The position numbers and the translations under genes are program-made. A stretch of DNA of 64,000 nt from Paenibacillus pasadenensis DSM 19293 (lineage in GTDB: Bacteria > Bacillota > Bacilli > Paenibacillales > Paenibacillaceae), in NCBI RefSeq assembly GCF_000422485.1, contig NZ_AULW01000016.1, forward strand, positions 62,001 through 126,000, in the 5' to 3' direction. The notes beneath the pieces were generated by a model that ran no database searches, had not been told where the DNA came from, and saw only the letters and a list, made by a program, of their open reading frames with translations. Positions 52,306-62,601 of this stretch are shown here, in pieces. Each line of letters begins with the position of its first letter. The first letter of the stretch is position 1.

Positions 52306-53559
52306 ATGGGCATGACGATGAACAAGCCCCGCTATCAGGGGAAACGATACCGGCTCGACCGGCCGGAGCTGCTTGCGCCCGCAGGCAATCTGGAAAAGCT
52401 GAAATTCGCCGTCCATTACGGCGCGGACGCCGTCTACATCGGCGGACAGAAGTACGGCCTGCGCTCCGGCGCCGACAACTTCAGCTTCGAGGAGATGCGG
52501 GAAGGCGTCGAATTCGCCGCCCGTTACGGCGCCAAGGTGTTCGTCGCGACGAACATCTACGCCCACAACGAGGACATCGACGGCCTGGAGGCTTATTTGC
52601 GCAAGCTGGAGGAGGTCGGCATCGCGGCGATCATCGCCGCCGATCCGGCGATCGTCGAGACGGCGCAGCGGGTCGCTCCGGGCCTCGAGGTGCATCTGAG
52701 CACCCAGCAGTCCGTGCTGAACTGGCGGACGGTGCAGTTCTGGAAGGAGGAAGGGCTGCCGCGCGTCGTGCTGGCGCGCGAGACGAGCCTGGAGGAGATC
52801 GCCGAGATCAAGTCCCATGTGGACATCGAGATCGAGGCGTTCATCCACGGCGCGATGTGCTCCTCCTTCTCCGGCCGCTGCGTGCTGTCCAACCACTTCA
52901 CCGACCGCGACTCCAACCGCGGCGGCTGCTGCCAGTCCTGCCGCTGGAAGTACGACCTGTACGTCGACGGCGACACGATCGCCGAGGGCGAGGAGCAGAT
53001 GTTCACGATGGGCTCCAAGGATCTGTGCATGATCCGCCACATCCCGGAGCTGATCGACGTCGGCGTGGACAGCTTCAAGATCGAGGGCCGGATGAAGAGC
53101 CTGCATTACGTCGCGACGATCGTCAATGCGTACCGCCAGGCGATCGACGCCTACTTCGCCGACCCGGACGGCTACGAGCTGCGGCCGGAATGGCTCGAAG
53201 AGGTCCACAAGGCGGCCAACCGTCCGCTCAATACCGGCTTCTTCTTCGATACGCCTGGCACCGAGGACCACATCTACGAGCCGGAGGAAAAAGCCGCGCC
53301 GTACGATTTCGCCGGCGTCGTGCTGGAGTATGACGAGCAGACGGGACTTGCCGTCGTCCAGCAGCGCAACCACTTCAAGCCGGGCCAGGAGATCGAGTTC
53401 TTCGGCCCGGGCGGCACGTTTTTCAAGCAGACGGTCGACGAGCTGCGCGACCGCGAAGGCAATCGGCTCGACGCGGCGCGCCATCCGCTGCAGGAGATCG
53501 TGCTGCGCGTCGCCGAGCCGGTGCGCCCGATGGACATGATGCGCAAGCGCATCCGCTGA
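52306..53559 (+). CDS. trhP2: peptidase U32-family protein, TrhP2-like (YrrO)
   Basis: A 417-residue U32 protein with the N-terminal RPELLAPAGNLEKLKFAVHYGADAVYIGG and the family signature EAFIHGAMCSSFSGRC. Cysteines at 185, 192, 208/209 and 212 fit the 4Fe-4S ligand set of hydroxylating U32 enzymes. The C-terminal ~80 residues form a beta-rich U32_C domain. AGGAGGTG lies eight bases before the ATG. Likely partner of the preceding gene in tRNA U34 hydroxylation. A strong terminator ends the cluster; the udk and greA genes seen next in B. subtilis are replaced here by chemoreceptors. Confidence 0.9.
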   Translation: MGMTMNKPRYQGKRYRLDRPELLAPAGNLEKLKFAVHYGADAVYIGGQKYGLRSGADNFSFEEMREGVEFAARYGAKVFVATNIYAHNEDIDGLEAYLRKLEEVGIAAIIAADPAIVETAQRVAPGLEVHLSTQQSVLNWRTVQFWKEEGLPRVVLARETSLEEIAEIKSHVDIEIEAFIHGAMCSSFSGRCVLSNHFTDRDSNRGGCCQSCRWKYDLYVDGDTIAEGEEQMFTMGSKDLCMIRHIPELIDVGVDSFKIEGRMKSLHYVATIVNAYRQAIDAYFADPDGYELRPEWLEEVHKAANRPLNTGFFFDTPGTEDHIYEPEEKAAPYDFAGVVLEYDEQTGLAVVQQRNHFKPGQEIEFFGPGGTFFKQTVDELRDREGNRLDAARHPLQEIVLRVAEPVRPMDMMRKRIR

Positions 53560-53575
53560 TCGCCGAAGCGAGACA

Positions 53576-53610
53576 GTCCGGACCTTTACACAGGTCCGGG
53601 CTTTTTTTTG
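53576..53610 (+). terminator. intrinsic terminator after the U32 genes
   Basis: CCGGACCT and AGGTCCGG pair around TTACAC and are followed by eight T residues. Confidence 0.9.
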
Positions 53611-53750
53611 CGCGATTGAATACGGTTACATGAATTTCGATTGATTTCTTTATTGCCTTATCTCGTTAACGAGTGAAAGAAAATATCGCAATCACTGGAT
53701 AATGGAATTAAAATCCAAAATAATTCATGAATATAAAGCTGACATAGGCA

Positions 53751-53778
53751 TAAAGGACCATCTCGGACGATCCGATAC
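53751..53778 (+). promoter_or_regulatory. sigma-D-like (motility) promoter of chemoreceptor 1
   Basis: TAAA (53751-53754), 16 bases, TCCGATAC (53771-53778). The same layout precedes the other two chemoreceptor genes. The surrounding ~200 bases are noticeably AT-richer than the rest of the window. Confidence 0.75.
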
Positions 53779-53822
53779 AAGGGAATACAAGGATACTAGC
53801 AAACGGATGGAGTGTGGCTGTC

Positions 53823-55985
53823 ATGCGGAATGGATGGAAGAGCCGATGGGAGCGGGCGAGGAGCAAAATCAAGCCGGACGATGGACGCGAGCAGATCGGG
53901 GAGGCCGAGCGGCATCAGGCCGTCGCGGGCCGTCCCCCGTCCGTTTCCCCGCCCAGGCGGACGCTGTCGATCGGATTGAAGCTGTTCCTGACGGTATTCG
54001 CCAGCATCCTCATCTGCGTGCTTGCGATGGGGCAGCTGTCCTACAGCATCTCCAAGTCGATCATCGAGCAGCAGGCGACGGACTCGTCCAGCCGGACCTT
54101 GAAGCAGCTGGCCGAGAAGCTGGAGCTCGTCTTCGGCAAGTTCAACGACATCGCCGTGCAGTTCGTCTCGGACACGACGCTGCAGAACATGATCGGCAGC
54201 ACGCTTTACGCGAGCAGCGAGACGGCGCTCGCGAACGCGCAGCGGGAGCTGAACAACAAGATCCAGAGCATGGTCATCGGAATGTCCGGCGTCGAGAATC
54301 TGAACCTCATCCCGCTGCGGGAAAGCCTCGGCAGCAAGGTGCTCGGAACGGGCAGCCTCGACAAAGCCAAGCTGGAGCAGCTGGACTGGTACCAGGCGGC
54401 CGTGAAGACCGAGAACAAGTCGATCTGGATTCCGACGCAGACCGCCGGCTTCCAGGACGGCGGCAAGCCGACGATCGGCCTGGCGCGCGCGCTGCGGGAG
54501 CCGGGCGGCACGGACGCGGTCTACCTGCTGCTCGTCGAAATTCAGGATTCGGCGCTGCAAGATCAGCTCAAGGGCGCCGAGCTGGGAGAAGGCAGCGGCA
54601 TCTCGATCGTCGACGAGACGGACCGGGTGCTGCTGGACAGCTCCGGACGGGAAGCGATCGGCAAGCAAGCGCGCGTGAAGGTGGCGGCGGAGGCGGCAGC
54701 CCGTCCGAGCGGCTCGCTGGTCAAGGAAGAGGAAGGCGGAAAGGCGCTGGCGATCTACGACCGGCTTCCTTCCAACGGCTGGGTCCTGACCGGCGTCGTT
54801 CCGGTCGGCCTGCTCGTGCAGGAAGCGGACGCGATCTACCGGATGACGTTCCTCGTCTCCGCGGCGGCGGCCTTGCTGGCCGCGCTCATCGGGCTGTTCG
54901 TCATGCGCCTGGTCGGCCGCCCGCTGCAGCGGCTGCGGAGCTTGATGCAGAGGGGCCGCGAAGGCGATCTGACGGTACGGGCGCAGCCGCGCAGCACCGA
55001 CGTGATCGGCCAGACGGAGACGAGCTTCAACGATATGATGGCGCAGATTACGGAGCTGGTCCAGCAGGCGCGAAGCGGCTCGGTGCAAGTGCTGAGCACG
55101 GCGGGCGAGCTTGGAGGGGCCTCGCGGCGGACGGCCGAGGCGGCGCGAGAGATCGCGACCGCATCGGAGGAGATTGCCGGCGGAGCGACCAGCCTGGCGG
55201 CCGACGCCGAGCGCGGAAGCGATCTGACGGCCGACATGAGCCTTGGGATGGAGCAGCTGCGGCGGAGCAACAGCCAGATGGGCGAGACGGCCGCTCTGGT
55301 GGAGGCTTCCAGCCGCCGCGGGACCGAATGCATGACGCAGCTCGTCGAGAAGACGGCGCTTACGGAATCGGCGACAAGCTCGCTGGCGGCGCAGGTCGAA
55401 TCGCTGCAGGAGAGCACCCGCTCCATCCGCCAGATCATGGACGTGCTCGGAGGCGTCGCCAAGCAGACGAACATCCTCTCGCTCAACGCCTCCATCGAGG
55501 CGGCCCGCGCGGGAGCGGCCGGCAAAGGCTTCATGGTCGTGGCGGCGGAGATCCGGCAGCTGGCGGAGCAGAGCCGGCAGTCGATCGCGCTGGTCGAGAC
55601 GATTACCGGACGGATCCAGCAGCAGATGGCCCAGACGGCCGCTTCGATCGGCGAGGCGAAGCCGATGTTCCAGGAACAGATTCAATCGGTCAAAGAGACG
55701 AGCCAGATTTTTCTGGAGGTGCAGGGCCGGATGGGCGAGTTCACGGAGTCGCTCGACCGCGTAAGCGAGTCGGTCCGCCTGCTGGACGACGTCCACGCCC
55801 AGCTGAGCGAAGCGATGAGCAGCGTAAGCGCCGTCTCGCAGCAGGCATCGGCTACATCCGAGGAGGTGGCCTCGCTTACCCAGGAGCAGCAGGGCGTGAG
55901 CCAAGGCCTGGTCGAGCTGTCCGCGCGGCTCGAAGGCGTCTCGCAGTCGCTGCAGGCCGCGCTGGAGCGTTTCCGCACCGAATGA
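53823..55985 (+). CDS. methyl-accepting chemotaxis protein 1
   Basis: A 720-residue transmembrane chemoreceptor. A ~45-residue cytoplasmic N-terminus precedes TM1 ([19 protein letters not shown]). A large extracytoplasmic region of Cache type contains [20 protein letters not shown]2 ([18 protein letters not shown]) and HAMP ([19 protein letters not shown]) follow. The signalling domain includes the hairpin tip [24 protein letters not shown] 53823 is chosen over GTG 53814 because GGATGGAG lies ten bases upstream. The promoter is sigma-D-like, so expression with flagellar genes is expected. Ligand unknown. Confidence 0.92.
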   Translation: MRNGWKSRWERARSKIKPDDGREQIGEAERHQAVAGRPPSVSPPRRTLSIGLKLFLTVFASILICVLAMGQLSYSISKSIIEQQATDSSSRTLKQLAEKLELVFGKFNDIAVQFVSDTTLQNMIGSTLYASSETALANAQRELNNKIQSMVIGMSGVENLNLIPLRESLGSKVLGTGSLDKAKLEQLDWYQAAVKTENKSIWIPTQTAGFQDGGKPTIGLARALREPGGTDAVYLLLVEIQDSALQDQLKGAELGEGSGISIVDETDRVLLDSSGREAIGKQARVKVAAEAAARPSGSLVKEEEGGKALAIYDRLPSNGWVLTGVVPVGLLVQEADAIYRMTFLVSAAAALLAALIGLFVMRLVGRPLQRLRSLMQRGREGDLTVRAQPRSTDVIGQTETSFNDMMAQITELVQQARSGSVQVLSTAGELGGASRRTAEAAREIATASEEIAGGATSLAADAERGSDLTADMSLGMEQLRRSNSQMGETAALVEASSRRGTECMTQLVEKTALTESATSSLAAQVESLQESTRSIRQIMDVLGGVAKQTNILSLNASIEAARAGAAGKGFMVVAAEIRQLAEQSRQSIALVETITGRIQQQMAQTAASIGEAKPMFQEQIQSVKETSQIFLEVQGRMGEFTESLDRVSESVRLLDDVHAQLSEAMSSVSAVSQQASATSEEVASLTQEQQGVSQGLVELSARLEGVSQSLQAALERFRTE

Positions 55986-56012
55986 TTCGATCCCGCAAGC
56001 CCGAGTTGACGA

Positions 56013-56052
56013 AGCGTCCCGCCGGCCCATGCAGCCGACGGGACGCTTTTTT
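56013..56052 (+). terminator. intrinsic terminator after chemoreceptor 1
   Basis: AGCGTCCCG ... CGGGACGCT with an inner CGGC/GCCG pair, followed by TTTTTT. Confidence 0.88.
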
Positions 56053-56144
56053 CGTTCGGCCCGCTCGGAGGAGGCAGAGGCTTCTCGATCGACCGGATCG
56101 AGGCTTGTCAAGAGCCGGCAGCCTTGTTTATTTTTAAGATGGAT

Positions 56145-56172
56145 TAAACTTCGTCCACGCAGACTCCGATAT
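56145..56172 (+). promoter_or_regulatory. sigma-D-like promoter of chemoreceptor 2
   Basis: TAAA (56145-56148), 16 bases, TCCGATAT (56165-56172). Confidence 0.78.
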
Positions 56173-56213
56173 GGATAGGGAAAGCTTTCATGAATAGAGG
56201 ATGGTGTATACAG

Positions 56214-58355
56214 ATGCAGAATCCATTCCAACGCCGTATGCGCAAGTCGGGCGGCGGAACAAGCACGGAGCCTTCCCTGTCGGACAAGCCCACCGGCGCC
56301 AAGGCAGATGCGCGGGCCCGGCTCCGCAATCCGCTACATCTTTTAAGCGTGAGGCTGTTCCTGATCGTTTTCGTCAGCATCGTCGCCTGCGTCGCCGTCG
56401 TCGGCACGCTCAGCTTCCAGATTTCCAAGGGCGTCATCGAAAAGAAGGTGACCGCCGCTTCCAATGAGACGATCGATCAGATCCGCGGCAAGCTGGATCT
56501 GATTCTGGGCAACTACGAGAACTTCTCGATCCAGTTCATTACGGACAAGTCGCTGCAGGACAACATCCGGGAGCTCGGGAGCAGCGCTTCCGACGAATAC
56601 GCGATTTTCGAGAATCAGCGCGCTTTGTCGACCAAGCTGAGCGCGATGGCGATGTCCAACGCGGAAGTCATGAACGTCAACTATATTCCGCTGCAAGAGA
56701 AATACGGAACGAACGTGCTCGGCACGGGCAATCTGAAGTACGAAACGGTCAAGGACGCGCCTTGGCTCAAGCAGGCGGTCGAGCTGGGAGGCAAGTCGAT
56801 CTGGATCCCGATCCAGGAAAAGGGCTTCCAGGGCAACGACCAGAGGTCGTTCGGCCTGGCCCGGACGATCCGGGATACGTCGGGCAGCTACGCGTACGCG
56901 CTGCTGATCGAGCTCAAGGCCTCGCTGCTCGAGCAGCAGCTGCAGAACGTCAAGATCGGAGAAGGCAGCCGCATCCGGATTCTCGATGGCGACAATACGA
57001 TCCTGATCGACAATATCGAGTCCGGCCTCGCCGGGGAGAAGTCCGTCATCGACTTCGCCGGCAGCGGCGCGTCAGCCGATAGCGGCAGCTTCATCACGGA
57101 AAGCAACGTCGGACAGGTGCTGGCCGTCTACCAGACGCTGGAGACGGTCGGCTGGAAGGTGCTCGGCATGATTCCGACGTCGGAGCTGGTGCGCGATGCC
57201 AAAGAAATCGAGAGAATGACCTGGCTGATCGCCGCGGCTGCCGCCCTGATCGCGATCCTTGTCGGCGTCTATGTCGTCGCGAGCGTCGGCAGGCCGCTGC
57301 AGAAGCTGCGCAATCTGATGGGGGAGGCCAAGGACGGCAATCTCGCCGTCCGCTCCGACATCCGCTCGCAGAACGAGATCGGCCAGCTGTCGGAGAGCTT
57401 CAATGACATGATGGGCCAAATAACGGCTCTCGTCGGCCAGACGAGGGACAACGCCCAGCATGTCCTGCATACCGCCTCCGAGGTCGGAGAAGCCTCCCGC
57501 AGGACGGCAGGAGCGGCGCGGGAGATCGCGGTCGCGACGGAGGAGATCGCGGGCGGAGCGACCAGCCTCGCGATGGAAGCCGAGCGAGGCAGCGATCTTG
57601 CCGGCGGCATGGATCAGAACATGCGCCAAGTGAAGGCGATGAGCGACGAGATGCGGCTGTCGGCCGAGCAGGTCGACCAGGCGAGCCGGCAGGGCACGGA
57701 GCATATGGCTGCGATGATCCAGAAGACGGGAGAGACCGAGCAGATGGTCCGCGACATGACCGAAAAAGTCGGCCGCCTCCAGGAAAGCACCAGCTCGATC
57801 CGCAAGATTCTGGAAATGCTCGGCGGCGTCGCCAAGCAGACGAACATCCTCTCGCTCAACGCGTCGATCGAAGCCGCCCGGGCCGGCGAGGCCGGCAAAG
57901 GCTTCATGGTCGTCGCTGGAGAGATCCGCCAGCTGGCGGAGCAGTCCCGCCAGTCGATCGGCATGGTGGAAAGCATCACGACGACGATCCAGACGGAGAT
58001 CGAGGAGACCGTCGAGGCGCTCGGCAAGGCGCAGCCGGTATTCCAAGAGCAGATCGGCTCCGTCAAGGAAGCGAACGGCATTTTCCATGAGGTCCAGGCT
58101 CGCATGAATTCGCTTGCGTCGACGCTGGAGAACGTGGCCGAATCGATCCGTCTGCTCGATGAGTCGCAGCAGCAGATCGGCTCCGCGATGGGCAGCGTCA
58201 GCGCCGTAGCGGAGCAGTCGTCCGCCACCTCCCAGGAGGTCGCATCGCTCAGCAGCGAGCAGCTCGGCGTGAGCGACAGCCTCGTCGGACTCGCCGCCCA
58301 GCTCGAGCAGGTCTCGCAGTCGCTCCAGCGATCGCTCGACCGCTTCAAGGCATGA
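56214..58355 (+). CDS. methyl-accepting chemotaxis protein 2
   Basis: A 713-residue chemoreceptor with the same layout as its neighbours: TM1 ([19 protein letters not shown]), a Cache-type extracytoplasmic region containing [20 protein letters not shown]2 ([18 protein letters not shown]), HAMP, and a signalling tip [24 protein letters not shown] 56214 is preferred: an ATG at 56190 has its ribosome binding site at or before the expected start of a sigma-D transcript, whereas GAGGATGG at 56197-56204 is inside it. It is clearly paralogous to chemoreceptors 1 and 3. Confidence 0.92.
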   Translation: MQNPFQRRMRKSGGGTSTEPSLSDKPTGAKADARARLRNPLHLLSVRLFLIVFVSIVACVAVVGTLSFQISKGVIEKKVTAASNETIDQIRGKLDLILGNYENFSIQFITDKSLQDNIRELGSSASDEYAIFENQRALSTKLSAMAMSNAEVMNVNYIPLQEKYGTNVLGTGNLKYETVKDAPWLKQAVELGGKSIWIPIQEKGFQGNDQRSFGLARTIRDTSGSYAYALLIELKASLLEQQLQNVKIGEGSRIRILDGDNTILIDNIESGLAGEKSVIDFAGSGASADSGSFITESNVGQVLAVYQTLETVGWKVLGMIPTSELVRDAKEIERMTWLIAAAAALIAILVGVYVVASVGRPLQKLRNLMGEAKDGNLAVRSDIRSQNEIGQLSESFNDMMGQITALVGQTRDNAQHVLHTASEVGEASRRTAGAAREIAVATEEIAGGATSLAMEAERGSDLAGGMDQNMRQVKAMSDEMRLSAEQVDQASRQGTEHMAAMIQKTGETEQMVRDMTEKVGRLQESTSSIRKILEMLGGVAKQTNILSLNASIEAARAGEAGKGFMVVAGEIRQLAEQSRQSIGMVESITTTIQTEIEETVEALGKAQPVFQEQIGSVKEANGIFHEVQARMNSLASTLENVAESIRLLDESQQQIGSAMGSVSAVAEQSSATSQEVASLSSEQLGVSDSLVGLAAQLEQVSQSLQRSLDRFKA

Positions 58356-58381
58356 CTTCTGACTCCTTCCTGCTTCGACCC

Positions 58382-58406
58382 AGCCCCGCCTCCGGCGGGG
58401 CTTTTC
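58382..58406 (+). terminator. intrinsic terminator after chemoreceptor 2
   Basis: AGCCCCGCC and GGCGGGGCT pair around TCC and are followed by TTTT. Confidence 0.82.
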
Positions 58407-58484
58407 GCGTGTAGGCGGGGAGCGGCAGGGGAATACTGGATTCCAGAACAACCGCGACATCTGGAACCGAAGGAGGAACGGCCC

Positions 58485-60335
58485 ATGTCCGCTTCCCGAA
58501 TGAAGACGGCGGCGGCTCTGATCGCCGCTTTGCTGCTTGTCGCTCTGCTCCGCCTCGGCTGGGTGATGCTTTGGCCGTGGAGCCCCGCTTCCTCGGCCCG
58601 CCATGCGACAGCGTCCGAGACAGCGGTTAGGCAGCGCAGCCACCGCCTGCTGCTGGACGCCGGAAGAGGCGATTTCGTCGACCGCTCCGGGCTGCCTTTG
58701 ACAGGCTTCGCTTATGAGGCGCTGGCGATCTTTCCGCATCCGTCCGGCCAGCCGCGCGGCAGCGGCCGGGACATGGCCGAGCTGGCGCGAGTGCTGCAAG
58801 CCGGCTCCGAGGAGCTGTGGCAAGAGCTGGAGCGGAGGAAGGAGCCGGGCTTCTGGATGGATGCGAAAAGCGGCCTGCCGCTGCGGCTCAGTCCGCGGCA
58901 GCGGACCGAGCTGGCGGGCCTGAAGCTGGAAGGCGTGGCCATCCTGCCCTACCGCGCCCGCCGCGATCCGTCGTCCGCTGCCGTCCAGGCGATCGGATAT
59001 GTCAGCGAAAATCCCGAACGGATCGCCGCCGCATACGGCAAGCGGCTGGCCGCAGGCAAGGCGAGCCTGCGCGACGCAACGGGAGGCGGCGGTCTCGAGC
59101 TGTCGCTGGACGGGCTTCTTCGGGGGACGGGGCCGGCCTATGCCAGCTATATGACCGATGCGGCCGGCCTGCCGCTCAAAGGGCTCGGCCTGACCGTGGA
59201 GCGCCCGGCCAACCCGCGTTATCCGCTGCAGGTGCGGACGACGCTCAGCCTGCCTCTGCAAGTCGAGCTTCAGCGGTATGCGGGCGAGGCCGGGCTGAAA
59301 AAAGGCGCGGTCGTCGTGCTGGATGTCCGGAACTCGGACATTTTGGCGATGGTCTCCAAGCCCGACATGGAGCTTCCGGCACGAGGAGAAGCTTTTTTTG
59401 ACGGAGCGGCCAATCGGGCCGTGCGCGCCTATGCGCCCGGCTCGATCTTCAAGCTTGTCACCGAGGCGGCAGCGCTGGAGGCCGGAGCGGCCGAGCCGGG
59501 CGAGGAATTTTATTGCGGAGGCGAATACGGCCATCATGGCCTGTCATGCTGGAAAGAAGGCGGCCACGGCCGGCTCACGCTGGAGCAAGGGCTGGCGCAG
59601 TCCTGCAACATCGTGTTCGCCGCTCTGGCGGAGCGGCTGCGGCCGGATGAGCTCGCCGCGGCGGCGGACAAGCTCGGTCTCGGCAGGCGCATCGGCTGGC
59701 ATCTCGAGGCGGGCCGCAGGGAAGGCGCGCTGTCCGGACCGCTGCGCCTGATCGGCGAGGAGGAGGCGGGCACGGTATTCGGCGCGGCAAGCCCATGGAG
59801 CCGGCTTGAGCTGCTGCGCAGCGGCAAGCTGGCCCGCAGCGGCATCGGGCAGGAGGATGTGCGGATGACGCCGCTGCAGGCGGCGAATTTGGCGGCGACG
59901 ATCGTCAATGGCGGCAGGGTGGCCGAGCCGGCGCTCGTGAAGGAAATCGACTTTGCCGACGGCCAGCGTCTCGCCGCGCTGCGCAGCCATGCCTCGCCCT
60001 CCGCGCACGGGCAAATCTCGCCGCGCACGGCCGCCATGCTGAGGAGAGGCATGGAGCAGGTCGTAGCCAGCGGAACCGGACGCGGCCTTCACCGAGCCGC
60101 CTGGCCGCTGGCCGGCAAGTCGGGGACGGCGGAAAGCGGCAGGCCCGGAGCGGGGAACAGCCAGTGGTTCATCGGCTACGGGCCTGCCGACCATCCCCGC
60201 TATGCCGTCGCCGTCCTGGCCGAGGAACGTCCGGAGGGAAGCGCCAACCTGGCGGCGCGGCTGTTCGGCGGCGTCATGGATCGGATCGCGGCCTGGGAGC
60301 GCGCCGCCTTGGCCTCGTCCGCCCAAGAAAAGTGA
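58485..60335 (+). CDS. class B-like penicillin-binding protein (transpeptidase)
   Basis: A 616-residue membrane-anchored transpeptidase. TM/signal anchor at about 7-31, then RGDFVDRSGLPLTG (about 61-74), the usual start of a class B PBP dimerisation domain. The catalytic triad motifs are complete: S320-I-F-K323 (YAPGSIFKLVT), SCN at 373-375 and K545-S-G-T. Closest in style to PBP2/FtsI-type monofunctional enzymes or spore-type PBPs, but I cannot assign a named orthologue. GAAGGAGGAACGG is the ribosome binding site. It sits alone between two chemoreceptor genes with terminator hairpins before it. Confidence 0.87.
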   Translation: MSASRMKTAAALIAALLLVALLRLGWVMLWPWSPASSARHATASETAVRQRSHRLLLDAGRGDFVDRSGLPLTGFAYEALAIFPHPSGQPRGSGRDMAELARVLQAGSEELWQELERRKEPGFWMDAKSGLPLRLSPRQRTELAGLKLEGVAILPYRARRDPSSAAVQAIGYVSENPERIAAAYGKRLAAGKASLRDATGGGGLELSLDGLLRGTGPAYASYMTDAAGLPLKGLGLTVERPANPRYPLQVRTTLSLPLQVELQRYAGEAGLKKGAVVVLDVRNSDILAMVSKPDMELPARGEAFFDGAANRAVRAYAPGSIFKLVTEAAALEAGAAEPGEEFYCGGEYGHHGLSCWKEGGHGRLTLEQGLAQSCNIVFAALAERLRPDELAAAADKLGLGRRIGWHLEAGRREGALSGPLRLIGEEEAGTVFGAASPWSRLELLRSGKLARSGIGQEDVRMTPLQAANLAATIVNGGRVAEPALVKEIDFADGQRLAALRSHASPSAHGQISPRTAAMLRRGMEQVVASGTGRGLHRAAWPLAGKSGTAESGRPGAGNSQWFIGYGPADHPRYAVAVLAEERPEGSANLAARLFGGVMDRIAAWERAALASSAQEK

Positions 60336-60353
60336 AAAAGAGCCCTTTGTTAA

Positions 60354-60381
60354 TAAAAATATCCCCTCTACGTTCCGATAG
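60354..60381 (+). promoter_or_regulatory. sigma-D-like promoter of chemoreceptor 3
   Basis: TAAA (60354-60357), 16 bases, TCCGATAG (60374-60381). Confidence 0.75.
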
Positions 60382-60422
60382 GTATAAAGACACCCCTTTT
60401 TCGGAATTGGAGGCGATTTCAA

Positions 60423-62513
60423 TTGAATCAATTTGTTTCGAAGTGGATCCTTCGCCCTTTTCGCCTCATCAGCGTAAAGCTGTTCCTGATCATTTTCGCC
60501 AGCATCGTCGCTTGCGTGCTCGCCATGGGCTTCATCTCGTATGGAATCGCCAAATCGGTGATCGAGCGCAAGGTGACGGAATCGACGGTGGAGACGGCCA
60601 ATCAGGTCGCGGATCGGCTGGACATCGTGCTGGATGACTACCTGCGCTTCTCCATGCACTTCCTGACGGACAAGATCGTTCAGGAATCCGTCAGCGAGCT
60701 GGTATTCGCCCATAAGGAAGAAAACGTATTCGAGCGCTTCAAGGCGCAGCGGACGCTGTATGACCGCATCTCCTCGATGGCGATGGCGAACAAGACGATC
60801 CGCCATATCGCCTTCATCCCGATCGACGACCGGCTGCAGACCGAAGCGGTCGGCACGTTGACGCTCGACGTGAAGCTGGCGAAGGAGGAGGCCTGGTACA
60901 AGGAGGCGGTCAGCCTGGACGGCAAGCCGTATTGGACGCCTTACCAGCCGGGAGGCTTCGATGCGAAAAGCCCGCCTTCGATCGGTCTGGCGAGAGTCAT
61001 CAAGTCGATCTCGGGCGATCCGGCCTTCCTGATGCTGCTGGAGCTGGATGCCGACTTCGTCGGCAGCCAGTTGGAGGGCATCCGGCTCGGATCCGGCGGC
61101 GAGATCAGCCTGATCGACGAGCGGGGAATCGTGCTTTCGGATTCGAGCGGAGGCCAGCGGGCCGGCCAGGCGAGTCCGCTGCAGCTCAAGGGCTCGGAAA
61201 CGCCCATCCATTATTGGAGCGGCTCGCTGCTCATGATCGAGGATCATCTCAAGAACAGTCCTTGGACCGTGGCGGCCACGATTCCGGGCGGAGAGCTCGT
61301 CAAGGATGCCAAAAGCATTTTCGTCATGACGGTCTGGGTCGCGGCGGGAGCCGCCCTGCTGGCGGTGCTCGTCGGCGCGTTCGTCGTCTGGAGCGTCGGC
61401 AGGCCGCTGCGCAGCCTGCGCTCGCTCATGCGGCGGGGCAAGGACGGGGAGCTGAGCGTCCGGTCGAGCCACCGCTCCAAGGACGAGATCGGCCAGCTTG
61501 CGGCGAGCTTCAACGGCATGATGGAGCAGCTCGGCCAGCTTGTCGGCCAGACGAGCCGCATGGCCGCCCAAGTGCTTGATACCGCCGGCCAGATGGCCGA
61601 TCAGTCTCGCCGAACCGCCACGTCCGCGCGGGAGATCGCAGCCGCCACGGACGAAATCGCGGCCGGAGCCTCCAGCCTCGCCGTCGAGGCCGAGAAGGGA
61701 ATCGAGCTGACGGAAAAGATGGATGAAGGCATGGAGCGGATGAAGCTCAGCACGGACGAGATGCGCGCATCGGCCGGCCAAGTGGAGTCCGCGAGCCGGG
61801 AAGGGACCGGCCATATGGAGAAGATGCTCGGCAAGACGGAGGAAGCGGATCGGATCGTAAGCGACATCTCCGCCAAGATCGCCCGCCTCTCCGACAATAC
61901 GCGCTCGATCCGCGGCATCCTGACGCTGCTGTCGGGCATTGCCAAGCAGACGAACATCCTGTCGCTCAACGCTTCGATCGAGGCGGCCCGCTCGGGCGAG
62001 GCCGGCAAGGGCTTCGTCGTCGTCGCCGGCGAGGTGCGGGAGCTGGCGGATCAGTCCAAGGCTTCCATCCAGCAGGTCGAAGCCATTCTCGCCGCGCTTC
62101 AGGCCGAGGTGGGCGAAACGGTCGAGACGCTGGCGACGGCTCGCCCGGCATTCCGGCAGCAGCTCGATTCCGTGCAGGAGGCGGGCAGCCTGTTCCTCCA
62201 GGCGCAGTCCCGGATGGCGCTGCTCGGGGAGAGCCTGGCGCGCGTCGACGAGGCGATCGTCGAGCTCGGCGCTACGCAGCTGCAGATCGGCCAGGCGATG
62301 TCCGGCGTGAGCTCGGTCTCGGAGCAGTCGGCCGCCGCCTCCCAGCAGGTCGCTTCGCTGAGCAGCGAGCAGCTCGGCGTGAGCGACAGCCTGGTCGGCT
62401 TGTCCGCCCGCCTGGAGGAAGTCGCCTCGTCGCTGCGCGCTTCGCTGGGGCATTTCCGGCTGGAGGAGGAAGCAAGCCCATCCTTCGGCAAGGACGGACC
62501 CGCCGCCGGATAG
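60423..62513 (+). CDS. methyl-accepting chemotaxis protein 3
   Basis: A 696-residue chemoreceptor: TM1 ([19 protein letters not shown]), a Cache-type extracytoplasmic region with [21 protein letters not shown]2 ([19 protein letters not shown]), HAMP and signalling tip [21 protein letters not shown]. Unlike receptors 1 and 2 it has only a ~17-residue cytoplasmic N-terminus. The start is TTG 60423, with TTGGAGGCGA at the right spacing. The C-terminus has a short Pro/Ser tail after the coiled coil rather than a recognisable CheB/CheR tether. Confidence 0.92.
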   Translation: MNQFVSKWILRPFRLISVKLFLIIFASIVACVLAMGFISYGIAKSVIERKVTESTVETANQVADRLDIVLDDYLRFSMHFLTDKIVQESVSELVFAHKEENVFERFKAQRTLYDRISSMAMANKTIRHIAFIPIDDRLQTEAVGTLTLDVKLAKEEAWYKEAVSLDGKPYWTPYQPGGFDAKSPPSIGLARVIKSISGDPAFLMLLELDADFVGSQLEGIRLGSGGEISLIDERGIVLSDSSGGQRAGQASPLQLKGSETPIHYWSGSLLMIEDHLKNSPWTVAATIPGGELVKDAKSIFVMTVWVAAGAALLAVLVGAFVVWSVGRPLRSLRSLMRRGKDGELSVRSSHRSKDEIGQLAASFNGMMEQLGQLVGQTSRMAAQVLDTAGQMADQSRRTATSAREIAAATDEIAAGASSLAVEAEKGIELTEKMDEGMERMKLSTDEMRASAGQVESASREGTGHMEKMLGKTEEADRIVSDISAKIARLSDNTRSIRGILTLLSGIAKQTNILSLNASIEAARSGEAGKGFVVVAGEVRELADQSKASIQQVEAILAALQAEVGETVETLATARPAFRQQLDSVQEAGSLFLQAQSRMALLGESLARVDEAIVELGATQLQIGQAMSGVSSVSEQSAAASQQVASLSSEQLGVSDSLVGLSARLEEVASSLRASLGHFRLEEEASPSFGKDGPAAG

Positions 62514-62529
62514 GTGGGATAAAGCAGGC

Positions 62530-62576
62530 AAAGGGCCGCATCCGCTGTCGTCATGACAGCGGATGCGGCCCTTTTG
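62530..62576. terminator. strong bidirectional terminator
   Basis: AAAGGGCCGCATCCGCTGTC and GACAGCGGATGCGGCCCTTT form a 20-bp perfect stem with a 5-base loop, followed by a T. It serves chemoreceptor 3 and the convergent membrane protein gene. Confidence 0.9.
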
Positions 62577-62601
62577 GGCTTGGCGCGAGGCAGGAACGGC
62601 G

